A DNA stretch of 64,000 nt from Streptomyces katrae. GTDB lineage: Bacteria; Actinomycetota; Actinomycetes; Streptomycetales; Streptomycetaceae. Location of the stretch: NCBI RefSeq assembly GCF_000717655.1, contig NZ_JNZY01000018.1, positions 62,001-126,000 on the forward strand. The letters are read 5' to 3'. Positions 53,757-62,819 of this stretch are shown here, piece by piece. Each line of letters begins with the position of its first letter. The first letter of the stretch is position 1. The notes under the pieces are model-generated. The model had not been told where the DNA came from. It saw only the letters and a list, made by a program, of their open reading frames with translations, and searched no databases. Position numbers and translations under genes: made by a program.

Positions 53757-54331
53757 GAGTCTTCGCTGGTGAAGGCGGCGCGGCCGTACCAAAGGGTGCC
53801 TTCGCCGTACTTGCGGGAGCGCAGCGGCTCGAACCCCTCGGGCCATGGGAACGCACCGCTCCTCGTACCGCGCTCCACGGTGACGAGCGCATCGTCCGTG
53901 AGCCAGCCATTGGCGCGGAGTGTGAGGAGGATCTCGCCAAGATCGCCGTGCTCGACGGCGTACGGCGGGTCCAGGAAGACGACGTCGTACGGGTCCCCGC
54001 CCGCCGCGGCCGCCACGATCTGCTCCGCCTTGCCGGCCCGGAACTCGGCGCCGGGCAGGCCCAGCGCCTTGATGTTGTCCCGGATCGCCTTGGCGGCCTT
54101 GGCCTCGGGCTCGACCAGCAGCGCGTGCGAGGCGCCGCGGGAGAGGGCCTCCAGGCCGACGGCGCCGGAGCCGGCGTACAGGTCGAGCACCCGGGCCCCC
54201 TCGACGCCGTGCAGCGACTCCCAGGTCGAGAACAGGCCTTCGCGCATCCGGTCCGAGGTCGGCCGGGTGCCGGTGCCCGGGGGCACGGTCAGCCGTCGCC
54301 CGCCGGCGCTGCCGGCGATCACGCGGGTCAT
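53753..54331 (-). CDS. rsmD: 16S rRNA (guanine-966-N2)-methyltransferase RsmD
   Basis: Methylates G966 of 16S rRNA. 192 residues from ATG at 54331, starting MTRVIAGSAGGRRLTVPPG, with motif I DLYAGSGAVGLEAL and the catalytic VFLDPPY. It is read immediately before coaD, a common pairing in bacteria. Confidence 0.94.
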   Translation of the reverse strand: MTRVIAGSAGGRRLTVPPGTGTRPTSDRMREGLFSTWESLHGVEGARVLDLYAGSGAVGLEALSRGASHALLVEPEAKAAKAIRDNIKALGLPGAEFRAGKAEQIVAAAAGGDPYDVVFLDPPYAVEHGDLGEILLTLRANGWLTDDALVTVERGTRSGAFPWPEGFEPLRSRKYGEGTLWYGRAAFTSEDS

Positions 54332-54427
54332 CTGGGGTCCTTCGGTACGACGGTGATGGCTACTGCGGAGTTCCACGATAGGTCGTACCGCGCGGGGCGG
54401 CCCCGGGCGGTACCGGGCGGCGGCGGC

Positions 54428-57400
54428 TCAGCCCTTCTCCAGGTACTGCTCCCGCTCGGTGTCCAGCAGGGCCTCCAAGGCGCTGCGCAGCCCCGGCAGC
54501 CCCGCCAGCTCGGGGTCTTCGGCGACCACGCGGGTGGCTTCCTCCCGGGCCTGGGCGATGACCTCCTCGTCCTCGATGACCGCGAGCATGCGCAGCGAGG
54601 TCCGCACGCCCGACTGGGCCTGGCCCAGGACGTCGCCCTCCCGGCGCTGCTCGAGGTCGATCCGGGAGAGCTCGAAACCGTCCAGGGTGGCGGCGACGGC
54701 CGCGAGCCGGGCCCGGGCGGGGCTCGCCTCGTGCATCTCGCTGACCAGCAGGCACAGACCCGGCGCGGAGCCGCGGCCGACGCGGCCGCGCAGCTGGTGG
54801 AGCTGGGAGACGCCGAACCGGTCCGCGTCCATGATCACCATGACCGTGGAGTTCGGGACGTTCACGCCGACCTCGATGACGGTGGTGGCGACGAGCACCT
54901 TGACCTCGCCGGCGGCGAAGCGGCGCATGACGTCGTCCTTGTCGGCCGGGTCCATCCGGCCGTGCAGCACCTCCACCGACAGCCCGGCGAGCGGCCCGCG
55001 GGTGAGCTGCTCGGCGATCTCCAGGACGGCCAGCGGCGGCCGCTTCTCGCCGTCGTCCTCGGCGGACTTCTTCTTCTGGTTCTTCGGGTCGTCCTCGCCG
55101 TCGCCGATGCGCGGGCACACCACGTAAGCCTGGTGCCCGTTCTCGACCTCCTCCCGCACCCGCTCCCAGGCCCGGGTCAGGAAGTGCGGCTTGTCCTTGG
55201 CCGGTACGACGTGGGTGGCGATCGGGGAGCGGCCGGCGGGCAGCTGGTCGAGGACGGAGGTCTCCAGGTCCCCGAAGACGGTCATCGCGACGGTGCGCGG
55301 GATCGGGGTCGCGGTCATCACCAGCAGGTGCGGGGGCTGCTTCCCCTTGGACCGCAGCGCGTCGCGCTGCTCCACCCCGAAGCGGTGCTGTTCGTCGACC
55401 ACGACCAGGCCGAGATCGTGGAACTGCACCTTGTCCTCGATGAGCGCGTGCGTGCCGATCACGATGCCGGCCTCGCCGGTGACCAGGTCGAGCAGGGCCT
55501 GGCGGCGCGCGGGCATCCCCATGGAGCCGGTGAGCAGCACGACCTTGGTGCCCCGGCCGGAGCCGCCGAGCATCCCCCCTTCGGCGAGCTCGCCCATCAT
55601 CTCGGTGATGGACCGGTGGTGCTGCTGGGCGAGCACCTCGGTGGGCGCGAGCATGGCGGCCTGCCCCCCGCAGTCCACGACGCCGAGCATGGCCCGCAGC
55701 GCCACCATCGTGTTGTGCGTCACCGTGAAGTTGTCGGTCACATAGGCGCGGCTCGGATGCTCGACGCTGATGCACTGGACCGGCTTGGGCCCGACGTGTT
55801 CCACAGCCCGGATGCCACGCCGGAAGGTGTCGTACTCCGGCCTCGGCCGCACGCGTGCCGCCTTGCGCGGCAGCCGGAACGGCTCGAACTCCCCGGGCAG
55901 CGCAACGGACACGCTGAAGGCCGCGTTCTCGGGCAGCACACGAGCCCGCCCGCCGAGAGAGCGCACGAGCCAGGCCACGTCCTGCGCCAACCGGAGGGAG
56001 GCGGAGCAGAACGACATGCCCGTTCCGTTCGCCTGAAGCGTCCCCTCCGTGTCCATGAGCCCTTGCAGGACCGCCAAGCGGTCCTTGACGGGTGCGTTCT
56101 TGTAGACGTCCGGGACGAACTTGTCAGGTGAGGTCGCACCCCACAGCCCCAGATCACGAACCGCCTGGATGACGGGATGGGGCCGGGCGCCGCTCCCCGG
56201 CCCGCTCATCCGGATCGTGTAGTCGCAGGCGGATCCGGGCACACCGGTCACCTCGCAGTGCGGGGCGACCGCCGCCTCGACCGCAGCCAGAACCTCGTCG
56301 TCCGTCGTGCACAGTCTCAGGTCGTGCCGGAAGGAGCCGTCACCGAGGAGCACGCCCATCAGGTAGGGATCAAGCGGGGGGTGGTCGCCGTCACCGAGGT
56401 CCACGGGGACGGCTACCGGCAGGTACCACTTGCTGGATCCGTTGGCCTCGTGCAGGTCCGAGCGGATCTCCCTTGTGGTCATCACCTCGGGCTCTTGGCC
56501 GCGGTGCCATCCACAGCTCGTGCCGACGATCCACAGGTGCTCGTCATCGCACTCGACAGCGCTCCCGTCCGAGAGGACCACCCGCCACACATCGCGTTCT
56601 CCCTGCGGGAAGACACCGCCCACGAGTGCGATCTCGCCGGAGGGCACCACCACCTCGTCCCCGACCTCGATGTCTCCCATGGGGCGGAAACCCGTGGGTG
56701 TCAGGACCAGGGAGTCGAGGGGCTGGGCCTTGCCCGAGCCGACCTCCCCTTGGAGGAGGCGGTGCATGGGGTGGTTCGTGGCGAGGTCTTCGAAGATTTC
56801 GCGGGAGACGGTCTGCTGGCCGTCGGTGAGGGTGAAGGGGAGTTTGGCGTCGAAGGCGTCGAGCAGGCCGTCCGGGGCGGGGCGGCGGGGGACGGCCGGG
56901 AGCTGGGAGTCGGCGTGCCGGCGGCGGGCCAGGGCGACCTGGAGGACGAAGGCCTCGTCCCACTTCAGCCGCTGCCGGGCGTCGTCGATGTCGGCCTTGG
57001 TGGCCGGTCGGTGGATCTTCAGCAGGGCCTCGGTCAGGGGGACCAGCCCGCGGCCCTCGCGCAGTGCGTCCGGCAGCGGGTCCACGGCCTCCCGGGCGCT
57101 GGGCAGCACGGCGTCCACGCACTTGGCGATCTTCCAGGACTCCAGCTTGGCGCAGGCCGGGTAGATCGGGATGAGCTGGTTGGCGAACGCGGTGGCGGCG
57201 TCCCGGTCGGAGGCCTCCGCGCCGAGCGGCTCGTACGCGGGGTGGGCCAGCTGGAGCTTGCGGTTGAACATCGAGACCTTGCCCGCGAACATCGCGCGGC
57301 TGCCCGGCAGCAGCTCCTTGTGCGGCTTGTGGACGCCCGCCCCGAAGAAGACCAGCTGGAGGCGGCCGCTGCCGTCGGTGATGGTCACCTCCAGGCGCTT

Positions 57401-57655
57401 GCCGCGGCCCCCGTTGAACGTCAGGATCCGGGCGTCGGCGACCTGGGCGACCACCGTCACGTGCTCGTCGATCTGGTCGGCGAGCTCCGCCAGCGAGGTC
57501 AGCTCGCCGCGCTCGGCGTACCGCCGCGGGTAGTGGTGGAGCAGGTCCAGGGCCGTGTGCAGGCCGAGCTGCTCGGCCAGCACCTTGGCGGTGGCGGGGC
57601 CGAGCGTCTTCTTGAGGTCTTCGTCGAGCGCGGGCACGTGTTCATTGCACACCAT
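54428..57655 (-). CDS. recG: ATP-dependent DNA helicase RecG, interrupted by an intein
   Basis: Branch-migration helicase that remodels stalled replication forks. The open frame has 1075 residues. Removing an intein of 339 residues leaves 736, the normal RecG length. Exteins show wedge-domain sequence, the split Walker A (GEVGSGK at 303-309 and T at 649), VVVDEQHRFGVEQRDAL (the DEAH-type box) and, in the C-terminal half, MVIMDADRFGVSQLHQLRGR with motif VI (RGRVGR). The start is uncertain: ATG at 57655 is used; the homologous sequence begins at the VPALDED segment six codons later. Confidence 0.95.
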   Translation of the reverse strand: MVCNEHVPALDEDLKKTLGPATAKVLAEQLGLHTALDLLHHYPRRYAERGELTSLAELADQIDEHVTVVAQVADARILTFNGGRGKRLEVTITDGSGRLQLVFFGAGVHKPHKELLPGSRAMFAGKVSMFNRKLQLAHPAYEPLGAEASDRDAATAFANQLIPIYPACAKLESWKIAKCVDAVLPSAREAVDPLPDALREGRGLVPLTEALLKIHRPATKADIDDARQRLKWDEAFVLQVALARRRHADSQLPAVPRRPAPDGLLDAFDAKLPFTLTDGQQTVSREIFEDLATNHPMHRLLQGEVGSGKAQPLDSLVLTPTGFRPMGDIEVGDEVVVPSGEIALVGGVFPQGERDVWRVVLSDGSAVECDDEHLWIVGTSCGWHRGQEPEVMTTREIRSDLHEANGSSKWYLPVAVPVDLGDGDHPPLDPYLMGVLLGDGSFRHDLRLCTTDDEVLAAVEAAVAPHCEVTGVPGSACDYTIRMSGPGSGARPHPVIQAVRDLGLWGATSPDKFVPDVYKNAPVKDRLAVLQGLMDTEGTLQANGTGMSFCSASLRLAQDVAWLVRSLGGRARVLPENAAFSVSVALPGEFEPFRLPRKAARVRPRPEYDTFRRGIRAVEHVGPKPVQCISVEHPSRAYVTDNFTVTHNTMVALRAMLGVVDCGGQAAMLAPTEVLAQQHHRSITEMMGELAEGGMLGGSGRGTKVVLLTGSMGMPARRQALLDLVTGEAGIVIGTHALIEDKVQFHDLGLVVVDEQHRFGVEQRDALRSKGKQPPHLLVMTATPIPRTVAMTVFGDLETSVLDQLPAGRSPIATHVVPAKDKPHFLTRAWERVREEVENGHQAYVVCPRIGDGEDDPKNQKKKSAEDDGEKRPPLAVLEIAEQLTRGPLAGLSVEVLHGRMDPADKDDVMRRFAAGEVKVLVATTVIEVGVNVPNSTVMVIMDADRFGVSQLHQLRGRVGRGSAPGLCLLVSEMHEASPARARLAAVAATLDGFELSRIDLEQRREGDVLGQAQSGVRTSLRMLAVIEDEEVIAQAREEATRVVAEDPELAGLPGLRSALEALLDTEREQYLEKG
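55712..56728 (-). mobile_element. Intein (class 3 signature) with LAGLIDADG endonuclease in RecG
   Basis: Codons 310-648 of the recG frame. The junctions are GSGK|AQPLDSL and VTHN|TMVALR, so insertion is between the Lys and Thr of Walker A. Residue 1 is Ala, which cannot form the first thioester of class 1 inteins. The class 3 triad is present: Trp66 in EHLW (block B), Cys319 in PVQCISV (block F) and Thr337 in FTVTHN (block G), with the penultimate His and final Asn. Two endonuclease motifs are at 123-131 (LMGVLLGDG) and 221-229 (LQGLMDTEG), with Asp130 and Asp226 kept. Confidence 0.93.
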
Positions 57656-57671
57656 CGCGCTGACAAGCCGG

Positions 57672-59366
57672 CTATTCGACCCCGATGAGGAGGGGCGCCG
57701 AGTACCGGCCGCCGCGGTAGGTGACGGTGTCCACCGCCAGGTGCCCGTGCTGTACGTACGCCTCCAGGCGCTCGGCGAGGGCGTCCGGGACCTCAGGTCC
57801 CAGGACCAGGGTGACGAGTTCGCCGCCGGAGCCCAGCATCCGCTCCAGGACCGCCTCGGCGGTCTCGGTGAGGCCGGAGCCGATGACGGCGACGTCTCCG
57901 TCGATGAGCCCGAGCACGTCCCCGGCCTGGCAGATGCCGGCGGAGGTGAAGGACTGCCGTTCGGCGACGGCGAGTTCCGCGTAGCGGGTGGCGCCGGCCG
58001 CCGCGGTCATGGCGACGACGTCCTCGTCGAAGCTGCCGTCCGGGTCGTGCACGGCGAGGGCGGCCAGGCCCTGCACCGCGGACCGGGTGGGGATCACCGC
58101 CACCCGTACGCCGTCGGCGCGGACGCGCTCGGCCGCGGCGGCCGCCGCCGCGCGCTGGTCGGCGCCGCCGGGCAGCAGCACCACCTCGCGGGCGTGCGCG
58201 CGCCGGATGGCATCGACGAGTGCGGCGGCGTCCGGGGCCTCTCCGGGGCGGGCGAGCACGGTGGTCGCGCCCGCCTCCCCGCACAGCCCGGCCAGCCCCT
58301 CGCCCGGGACCACGGCGACCACGGCCCGCTGGACCCGTTCCTCGCGCGCCCGGCGCCGCTCGTCGCCGAAGTGGGTGATGCGGATCCGGTACGGCCGCCC
58401 CGCGATCACGCCCGCCTCCACCGCGGCGCCGGGGTCGTCGACGTGGACGTGCACGTTCCACAGTCCGTCGCCGCCGACCACCACCAGGGAGTCCCCGAGC
58501 CCGTCGAGGCGCTCGCGCAGCTCCGCCACGGCCGGTTCGGCGGCCTCCAGCAGGTAGATCACCTCGTACGCGGGCCCGCCCCGCTCCTCCGCGTCGCAGG
58601 GCTGCGGCGGCTGCGGTACGGGGACGGCCCGGCCGCGGACCGCCTCGGCGGCGGGCTCCTGGCCGGACAGCGCCTGCCACAGTGCCCCGAGTACAGCGAC
58701 CAGCCCGCAGCCCCCCGCGTCGACCACCCCGGCCCGGCCCAGCTCGGCCAGCTGCCCCGGGGTGTCCGCCAGGGCCGCGCGGGCCGCGTCGTAGGCCGCC
58801 CGGGCCACGTCGGCGGCGGTTCCGGCGGCCGCCCCGGCCGCCTCGCCGGCCCGTGCCGCCGCCGCGGCGACGGTGAGCATCGTGCCCTCCACCGGGTGTG
58901 CGACCGCCCGGTACGCCTCCTCGGCGGCCCGGGTCAGCGCCTGGGCCAGCAGCCGGCCCGGCCCGCGGTCCCCGGGCTCGTCCCCCAGTACGTCGGCCAC
59001 GCCGCGCAGCAGCTGCGCCAGGATCGTCCCGGAGTTCCCCCGGGCGCCTATGAGGGCGCCGTGCGCGTAGGCCCGTACGGCCCGGGACAGGGAGGAGGGG
59101 GTCCGGGCCCCGGCGCCCGGCGCGGGCCCTGTGGTCTCGCTCACGTCCGCGGGCGCCGCCCCGAGTGCCTCGGCCAGTGCGCGGTCGGCCGACTCGGCGG
59201 TCAGGTAGAGGTTGGTGCCGGTGTCCGCGTCCGCGACCGGGTAGACGTTGATCGCGTCGATGTCCTCGCGGGCCCGGCCCAGTGCGGCCACGGCCAGCGA
59301 GCTCCAGGTCCGCACCGCTTCGGCGTCGAGCTCGTCAGGGTGCTGCGGCTGCGGCTCGTGCGGCAC
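57672..59366 (-). CDS. DhaL/DegV-domain protein (DAK2 family, FakA-like)
   Basis: A 564-residue cytoplasmic protein with an N-terminal DhaL kinase domain (residues 1-190): AINVYPVADADTGTNLYLT, ARGNSGTILAQLLRG and HPVEGTMLTVA are the usual ATP-site loops. A middle domain (GDGLWNVHVHVDDPGAAVEA) and a C-terminal domain follow, the layout of the fatty-acid-kinase A type. Fatty acid kinase activity needs a partner (FakB), which is not seen here. GTG at 59366 is chosen because AAGGAGG lies nine bases upstream. It lies upstream of recG. Confidence 0.88.
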   Translation of the reverse strand: MPHEPQPQHPDELDAEAVRTWSSLAVAALGRAREDIDAINVYPVADADTGTNLYLTAESADRALAEALGAAPADVSETTGPAPGAGARTPSSLSRAVRAYAHGALIGARGNSGTILAQLLRGVADVLGDEPGDRGPGRLLAQALTRAAEEAYRAVAHPVEGTMLTVAAAAARAGEAAGAAAGTAADVARAAYDAARAALADTPGQLAELGRAGVVDAGGCGLVAVLGALWQALSGQEPAAEAVRGRAVPVPQPPQPCDAEERGGPAYEVIYLLEAAEPAVAELRERLDGLGDSLVVVGGDGLWNVHVHVDDPGAAVEAGVIAGRPYRIRITHFGDERRRAREERVQRAVVAVVPGEGLAGLCGEAGATTVLARPGEAPDAAALVDAIRRAHAREVVLLPGGADQRAAAAAAAERVRADGVRVAVIPTRSAVQGLAALAVHDPDGSFDEDVVAMTAAAGATRYAELAVAERQSFTSAGICQAGDVLGLIDGDVAVIGSGLTETAEAVLERMLGSGGELVTLVLGPEVPDALAERLEAYVQHGHLAVDTVTYRGGRYSAPLLIGVE

Positions 59367-59467
59367 CGGGCGTTCCTCCTTGTGCGGGCCAGGGTTCACC
59401 GCAGGGTAGCCAAGGACTGCCGGGCGCCTCGGACCGCGGGGCGGGGTCGGCGGCAGCCATGGTAGTT

Positions 59468-59496
59468 TTCTTGGACGGACGCAGTCGTTGTATGCT
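59468..59496 (+). promoter_or_regulatory. Probable rpmB promoter
   Basis: TTCTTG (59468-59473) and TATGCT (59491-59496) are 17 bases apart; the -10 is close to consensus, the -35 weak. The rpmB start lies 120 bases further on. Confidence 0.4.
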
Positions 59497-59615
59497 GCTC
59501 CGGTTGCCCGATGAGAGTCGGGCCATTCCCCCGGCAAACCACTCAGACTTCTCAGACTTCTGATCCGGTGCGCCGGATTTCACTGTAAGTGCATCTGAAG
59601 TCTTTGGAGTGACCT

Positions 59616-59801
59616 GTGGCTGCCAACTGCGACGTTTGCGCCAAGGGGCCGAGCTTCGGCAACAACATCTCCCACTCGCACCGCCGCACCTCGCGTCGCT
59701 GGAACCCGAACATCCAGCGCGTTCGTGCCATGGTCAGTGGGACGCCGAAGCGCCTCAACGTCTGCACCTCGTGCATCAAGGCCGGCAAGGTCTCGCGCTG
59801 A
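59616..59801 (+). CDS. rpmB: 50S ribosomal protein L28
   Basis: L28 of 61 residues from GTG at 59616: VAANCDVCAKGPSFGNNISH, with the second Cys pair in CTSCIKAGKV, so this is the zinc-binding C+ form. GGAG lies seven bases upstream. It is a single-gene unit with its own promoter and terminator, divergent from the DhaL-type gene. Confidence 0.95.
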   Translation: MAANCDVCAKGPSFGNNISHSHRRTSRRWNPNIQRVRAMVSGTPKRLNVCTSCIKAGKVSR

Positions 59802-59841
59802 CGCCAACCGTCGTAGCGCAGCCCTTTCCGGTTGCCAAGAA

Positions 59842-59866
59842 GGCCGGTCCACCTCGTGGACCGGCC
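59842..59866 (+). terminator. rpmB terminator
   Basis: GGCCGGTCCAC pairs exactly with GTGGACCGGCC around a three-base loop and is followed by TTTTG, a classic intrinsic terminator 40 bases after the rpmB stop. Confidence 0.85.
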
Positions 59867-59894
59867 TTTTGCCTTGCCCGGACCGACCGGGCCT

Positions 59895-59928
59895 GAAGAC
59901 CACCGCGTCACGTGACGCGGTGGTCTTC
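59895..59928. terminator. Palindromic terminator after thiD
   Basis: A perfect 34-bp palindrome (17-bp arms) with the centre CACGTG, 8 bases from the thiD stop, with no unpaired loop bases. It stops thiD transcription and may also back up rpmB. Confidence 0.75.
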
Positions 59929-59935
59929 TGCGGTT

Positions 59936-60739
59936 CTAGCGGTGCCACTGCCAGGCGTGGTCCACCGGGCCGATGCCGCCGCCGAGCGCGAAGCCGGCCG
60001 CGATGGCGCCGGTCACGTACTCCTTGGCCTCCATGACGGCCTGCGGCACGTCCTGGCCCTTGGCGAGCCCGGCGGCCACCGCACTGGCGAGGGTGCAGCC
60101 GGTGCCGTGGGTGTGCCGGTTGTCGTGGCGCGGCGCCCGCAGCCACAGCCGGGTCTCGCCGTCGGTCAGCAGGTCGGCGGCCTCGTTCCCGTGGGCCGCC
60201 AGGTGCCCGCCCTTGATCAGCGCCCACTCGGGCCCGTACGAGAGGACCGCGTCGGCGGCCCGCCGCATGTCGTCCTCGCTCTCCACCACCACGCCCGTGA
60301 GCTGCGCCACTTCGTCCAGGTTCGGCGTGGCCACGGTGGCCCGCGGCAGCAGCTCCTTGCGCACGGCGTCCAGCGCCGAGTCGGCGAGCAGCGCGTCCCC
60401 GTGCTTGGAGACCCCGACGGGGTCCACGACGACGGGGGCGGAGGTGGCGGCGAGCAGCTCGGCCACCGTCTCCACCAGCGCGGCGGAGGACAGCATCCCG
60501 GTCTTGACCGCCTGCACGCCGATGTCGTCCACGACGGCCCGGTACTGGGCCTGCACGGCCTCGGCGGGCAGCTCCCAGACCCCCTGGACCCCGAGGGAGT
60601 TCTGCGCGGTCACGGCGGTCACCACGCTCATCCCGTGCACGCCGAGTGCCAGCATGGTCTTGAGGTCGGCCTGGATCCCGGCGCCACCGCCGGAGTCGGA
60701 TCCGGCGACGGTCAGGCACCGGGGTGGCGTGTCGGTCAT
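59936..60739 (-). CDS. thiD: Hydroxymethylpyrimidine (phosphate) kinase ThiD
   Basis: Phosphorylates HMP and HMP-phosphate to HMP-pyrophosphate for thiamine synthesis. 267 residues from ATG at 60739, with [20 protein letters not shown] near the start, the ATP-site [12 protein letters not shown] and the [10 protein letters not shown] loop. It overlaps the thiL stop by four bases (ATGA), so thiL-thiD is one operon, which pairs with the thiamine importer at the other end of the window. Confidence 0.95.
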   Translation of the reverse strand: MTDTPPRCLTVAGSDSGGGAGIQADLKTMLALGVHGMSVVTAVTAQNSLGVQGVWELPAEAVQAQYRAVVDDIGVQAVKTGMLSSAALVETVAELLAATSAPVVVDPVGVSKHGDALLADSALDAVRKELLPRATVATPNLDEVAQLTGVVVESEDDMRRAADAVLSYGPEWALIKGGHLAAHGNEAADLLTDGETRLWLRAPRHDNRHTHGTGCTLASAVAAGLAKGQDVPQAVMEAKEYVTGAIAAGFALGGGIGPVDHAWQWHR

Positions 60740-61719
60740 CTCGGGGTCTCCTCGGTGGACGGGTCGGAGCCGAAGTGGTCCCACCCGCCGGTGCTCGTCC
60801 AGGGGGCGCCGTCCACGGTCACCTGGGGCAGCGCGGACCGGTTCAGCACCTCCCCGATGACCTTCCAGCGGGCCGGCAGTTTCACGTCGGGCGGGAAGGT
60901 CGCCACGATGGCGTGATCTTCTCCTCCGGTCAGCACCCACTGCAAGGGGTCGACCCCGACGGCCTGCCCGATGTCGTGCATCTGGGTCGGGATGTCGACG
61001 GCCGCCGAGCGCAGGTCGATCCGCACCTTGCTGGCCTCCGCGATGTGCCCGAGGTCGGCGATCAGGCCGTCGCTGACGTCGGTCATGGCGGTGGCGCCGA
61101 GTCCGGCGGCCGCGGGGCCCGCGTGGTACGGGGGCTCCGGGCGCCGGTGCGCCTCGACGAAGGCCCGCGGGGAGCGGAAGCCGCGCGAGAGCACGGCGAA
61201 CCCGGCCGCGGACCAGCCCAGCCAGCCCGTGACGGCCACGACGTCGCCGGGCTGGGCGCCGGAGCGCAGCACGGGCTCGTGGTTGCGCAGGTCGCCGAGG
61301 GCGGTGATGGCGACGGTGATGGTGTCCCCGCGGACGACGTCGCCGCCGACGACCGCCGCGCCGGCGACCTGGCACTCGTCGCGCAGCCCGTCCATCAGCT
61401 CGGTGGGCCAGGTGACCGGCAGCTCGGCCGGGACGACCAGGCCGAGCAGCAGTGCGGTCGGCACCGCGCCCATCGCGGCGATGTCGGCGAGGTTCTGTGC
61501 GGCGGCCTTGCGGCCGACGTCGTACGCCGTGGACCAGTCGCGCCGGAAGTGCCTGCCCTCGAGCAGGATGTCCGTGCTCGCCACGACCCGCCGGTCGGGG
61601 GCCGACACGACCGCGGCGTCGTCGCCCGGTCCGAGCCGGACCGCCGGGGTGGTGGTGAGCCGTGAGGTGAGCTCTCGAATGAGCCCGAACTCCCCCAGCT
61701 CGCCCACAGTGCCCTTCAT
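60736..61719 (-). CDS. thiL: Thiamine-monophosphate kinase ThiL
   Basis: Phosphorylates thiamine phosphate to the cofactor thiamine pyrophosphate. 327 residues from ATG at 61719, starting [20 protein letters not shown], with GPGDDAAVV, the [12 protein letters not shown] metal site and [14 protein letters not shown] tandem TTGACG about 70 bases upstream may include a promoter -35. The 244-base divergent gap to the Lrp-type gene (61720-61963) holds nothing else. Confidence 0.95.
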   Translation of the reverse strand: MKGTVGELGEFGLIRELTSRLTTTPAVRLGPGDDAAVVSAPDRRVVASTDILLEGRHFRRDWSTAYDVGRKAAAQNLADIAAMGAVPTALLLGLVVPAELPVTWPTELMDGLRDECQVAGAAVVGGDVVRGDTITVAITALGDLRNHEPVLRSGAQPGDVVAVTGWLGWSAAGFAVLSRGFRSPRAFVEAHRRPEPPYHAGPAAAGLGATAMTDVSDGLIADLGHIAEASKVRIDLRSAAVDIPTQMHDIGQAVGVDPLQWVLTGGEDHAIVATFPPDVKLPARWKVIGEVLNRSALPQVTVDGAPWTSTGGWDHFGSDPSTEETPR

Positions 61720-61963
61720 CGCTGTGCCCCTTCTTGCCCAGTCCGCTTGCGGTCGCGAGCCGTCACAGCTCTGGGTACCGTCAACAGATACGTCAACTTC
61801 TGCCCTTCGTACGCCCCGCTGTGCGTGGCGCCGTGCCCCCGGGTCTCCCCGTGGTGCTCGGCAACGCGGTACCGTGGCGTCCCTTCTTCCCCGGGCCCAC
61901 CCGAATCCCTGGGCCCACCCGAAGGTTAGGGGAATCGATCCTCGTGGCCGCCCTGGAGGTTCC

Positions 61964-62197
61964 GTGGTACAGGCGTACATCCTTATCCAGACCGAGGTGG
62001 GCAAGGCGTCGTTCGTCGCCGAGTCCATCAGCCAGATCGCGGGGGTGATCCAGGCCGAGGACGTGACGGGCCCGTACGACGTGATCGTGCGCGCCCAGGC
62101 CGACACCGTGGACGAGCTCGGCCGCATGGTCGTCGCCAAGGTCCAGCAGGTGGAGGGCATCACCCGCACCCTGACCTGCCCGGTGGTCCATCTGTAG
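61964..62197 (+). CDS. Stand-alone Lrp/AsnC ligand-binding (RAM) domain protein
   Basis: A 77-residue protein from GTG at 61964, with GGAGG four bases upstream, starting VVQAYILIQTEVGKASFVAE and containing GPYDVIVRAQADTVDELGRM. It has the effector-binding domain of Lrp/AsnC regulators but no helix-turn-helix. Such stand-alone proteins may assemble with full-length Lrp proteins. It is followed closely by a DUF3515 lipoprotein gene. Confidence 0.88.
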   Translation: MVQAYILIQTEVGKASFVAESISQIAGVIQAEDVTGPYDVIVRAQADTVDELGRMVVAKVQQVEGITRTLTCPVVHL

Positions 62198-62220
62198 CCC
62201 CCGTCTACTCTTGGCCGGTG

Positions 62221-62721
62221 ATGTCCTTCCACCGCCGGCCCCTGCGTCTGCCCGCCCTGCCCGTACTGGTCGCGGTACTGGCCCTCGCGGGTTGCACCCC
62301 GGGTGGTTCCGAAGCCCGGGTGGACCCGCCGCCCACGCCGCCCGCCGACGTCGCGGGGTTCTGTGCAGCACTGCACAAGGAGCTCCCGGAGACGGTGGCC
62401 GGCCTGGCGCGGGCCAGGACCGCGCCGGAGTCGGATCTGACCGCCGCGTGGGGCGGCTCGGCGATCGTACTGCGGTGCGGTATCCCCAAGCCCCCCGAGA
62501 TGACGGATGAAAAGCTGGGCGGCGTCGAGGTCGACGGCGTCCGGTGGCTGCTGAAGGAGGTCCCCGACAGCGCCGGCGGGGGGTTCCGGTTCATCACCGG
62601 GATGCGGCTGGCTTACACCGAGGTCCGGGTCGACAAGGAGCATGCCACGGATGCGGGCATGCTGGTCGGTCTGTCCGGCGTGGTGGCCAGGACCGTCCCC
62701 GAGGGCATCTCGTCGTATTGA
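62221..62721 (+). CDS. DUF3515 family lipoprotein
   Basis: A 166-residue exported lipoprotein of unknown function. Signal MSFHRRPLRLPALPVLVAVL followed by the lipobox LAGC, then a Pro-rich linker and the DUF3515 domain (FCAALHKELPETVAGLARAR and VLRCGIPKP). A GTG at 62218 is in frame. It lies 23 bases after the Lrp-type gene and converges on ddlA. Confidence 0.88.
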   Translation: MSFHRRPLRLPALPVLVAVLALAGCTPGGSEARVDPPPTPPADVAGFCAALHKELPETVAGLARARTAPESDLTAAWGGSAIVLRCGIPKPPEMTDEKLGGVEVDGVRWLLKEVPDSAGGGFRFITGMRLAYTEVRVDKEHATDAGMLVGLSGVVARTVPEGISSY

Positions 62722-62762
62722 CGGCCGCCGGGCCCGACGCACCGGGAACCCCGCTTCGCACA

Positions 62763-62797
62763 CCGACCGCCCGCCGGGAATCCCGGCGGGCGGTCGG
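62763..62797. terminator. Bidirectional terminator between the lipoprotein gene and ddlA
   Basis: CCGACCGCCCGCCGGG pairs exactly with CCCGGCGGGCGGTCGG (16 bp) around a three-base loop, between the stops of two convergent genes. Confidence 0.85.
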
Positions 62798-62819
62798 CTT
62801 CGCGCTCTGCGGCTGCCTG

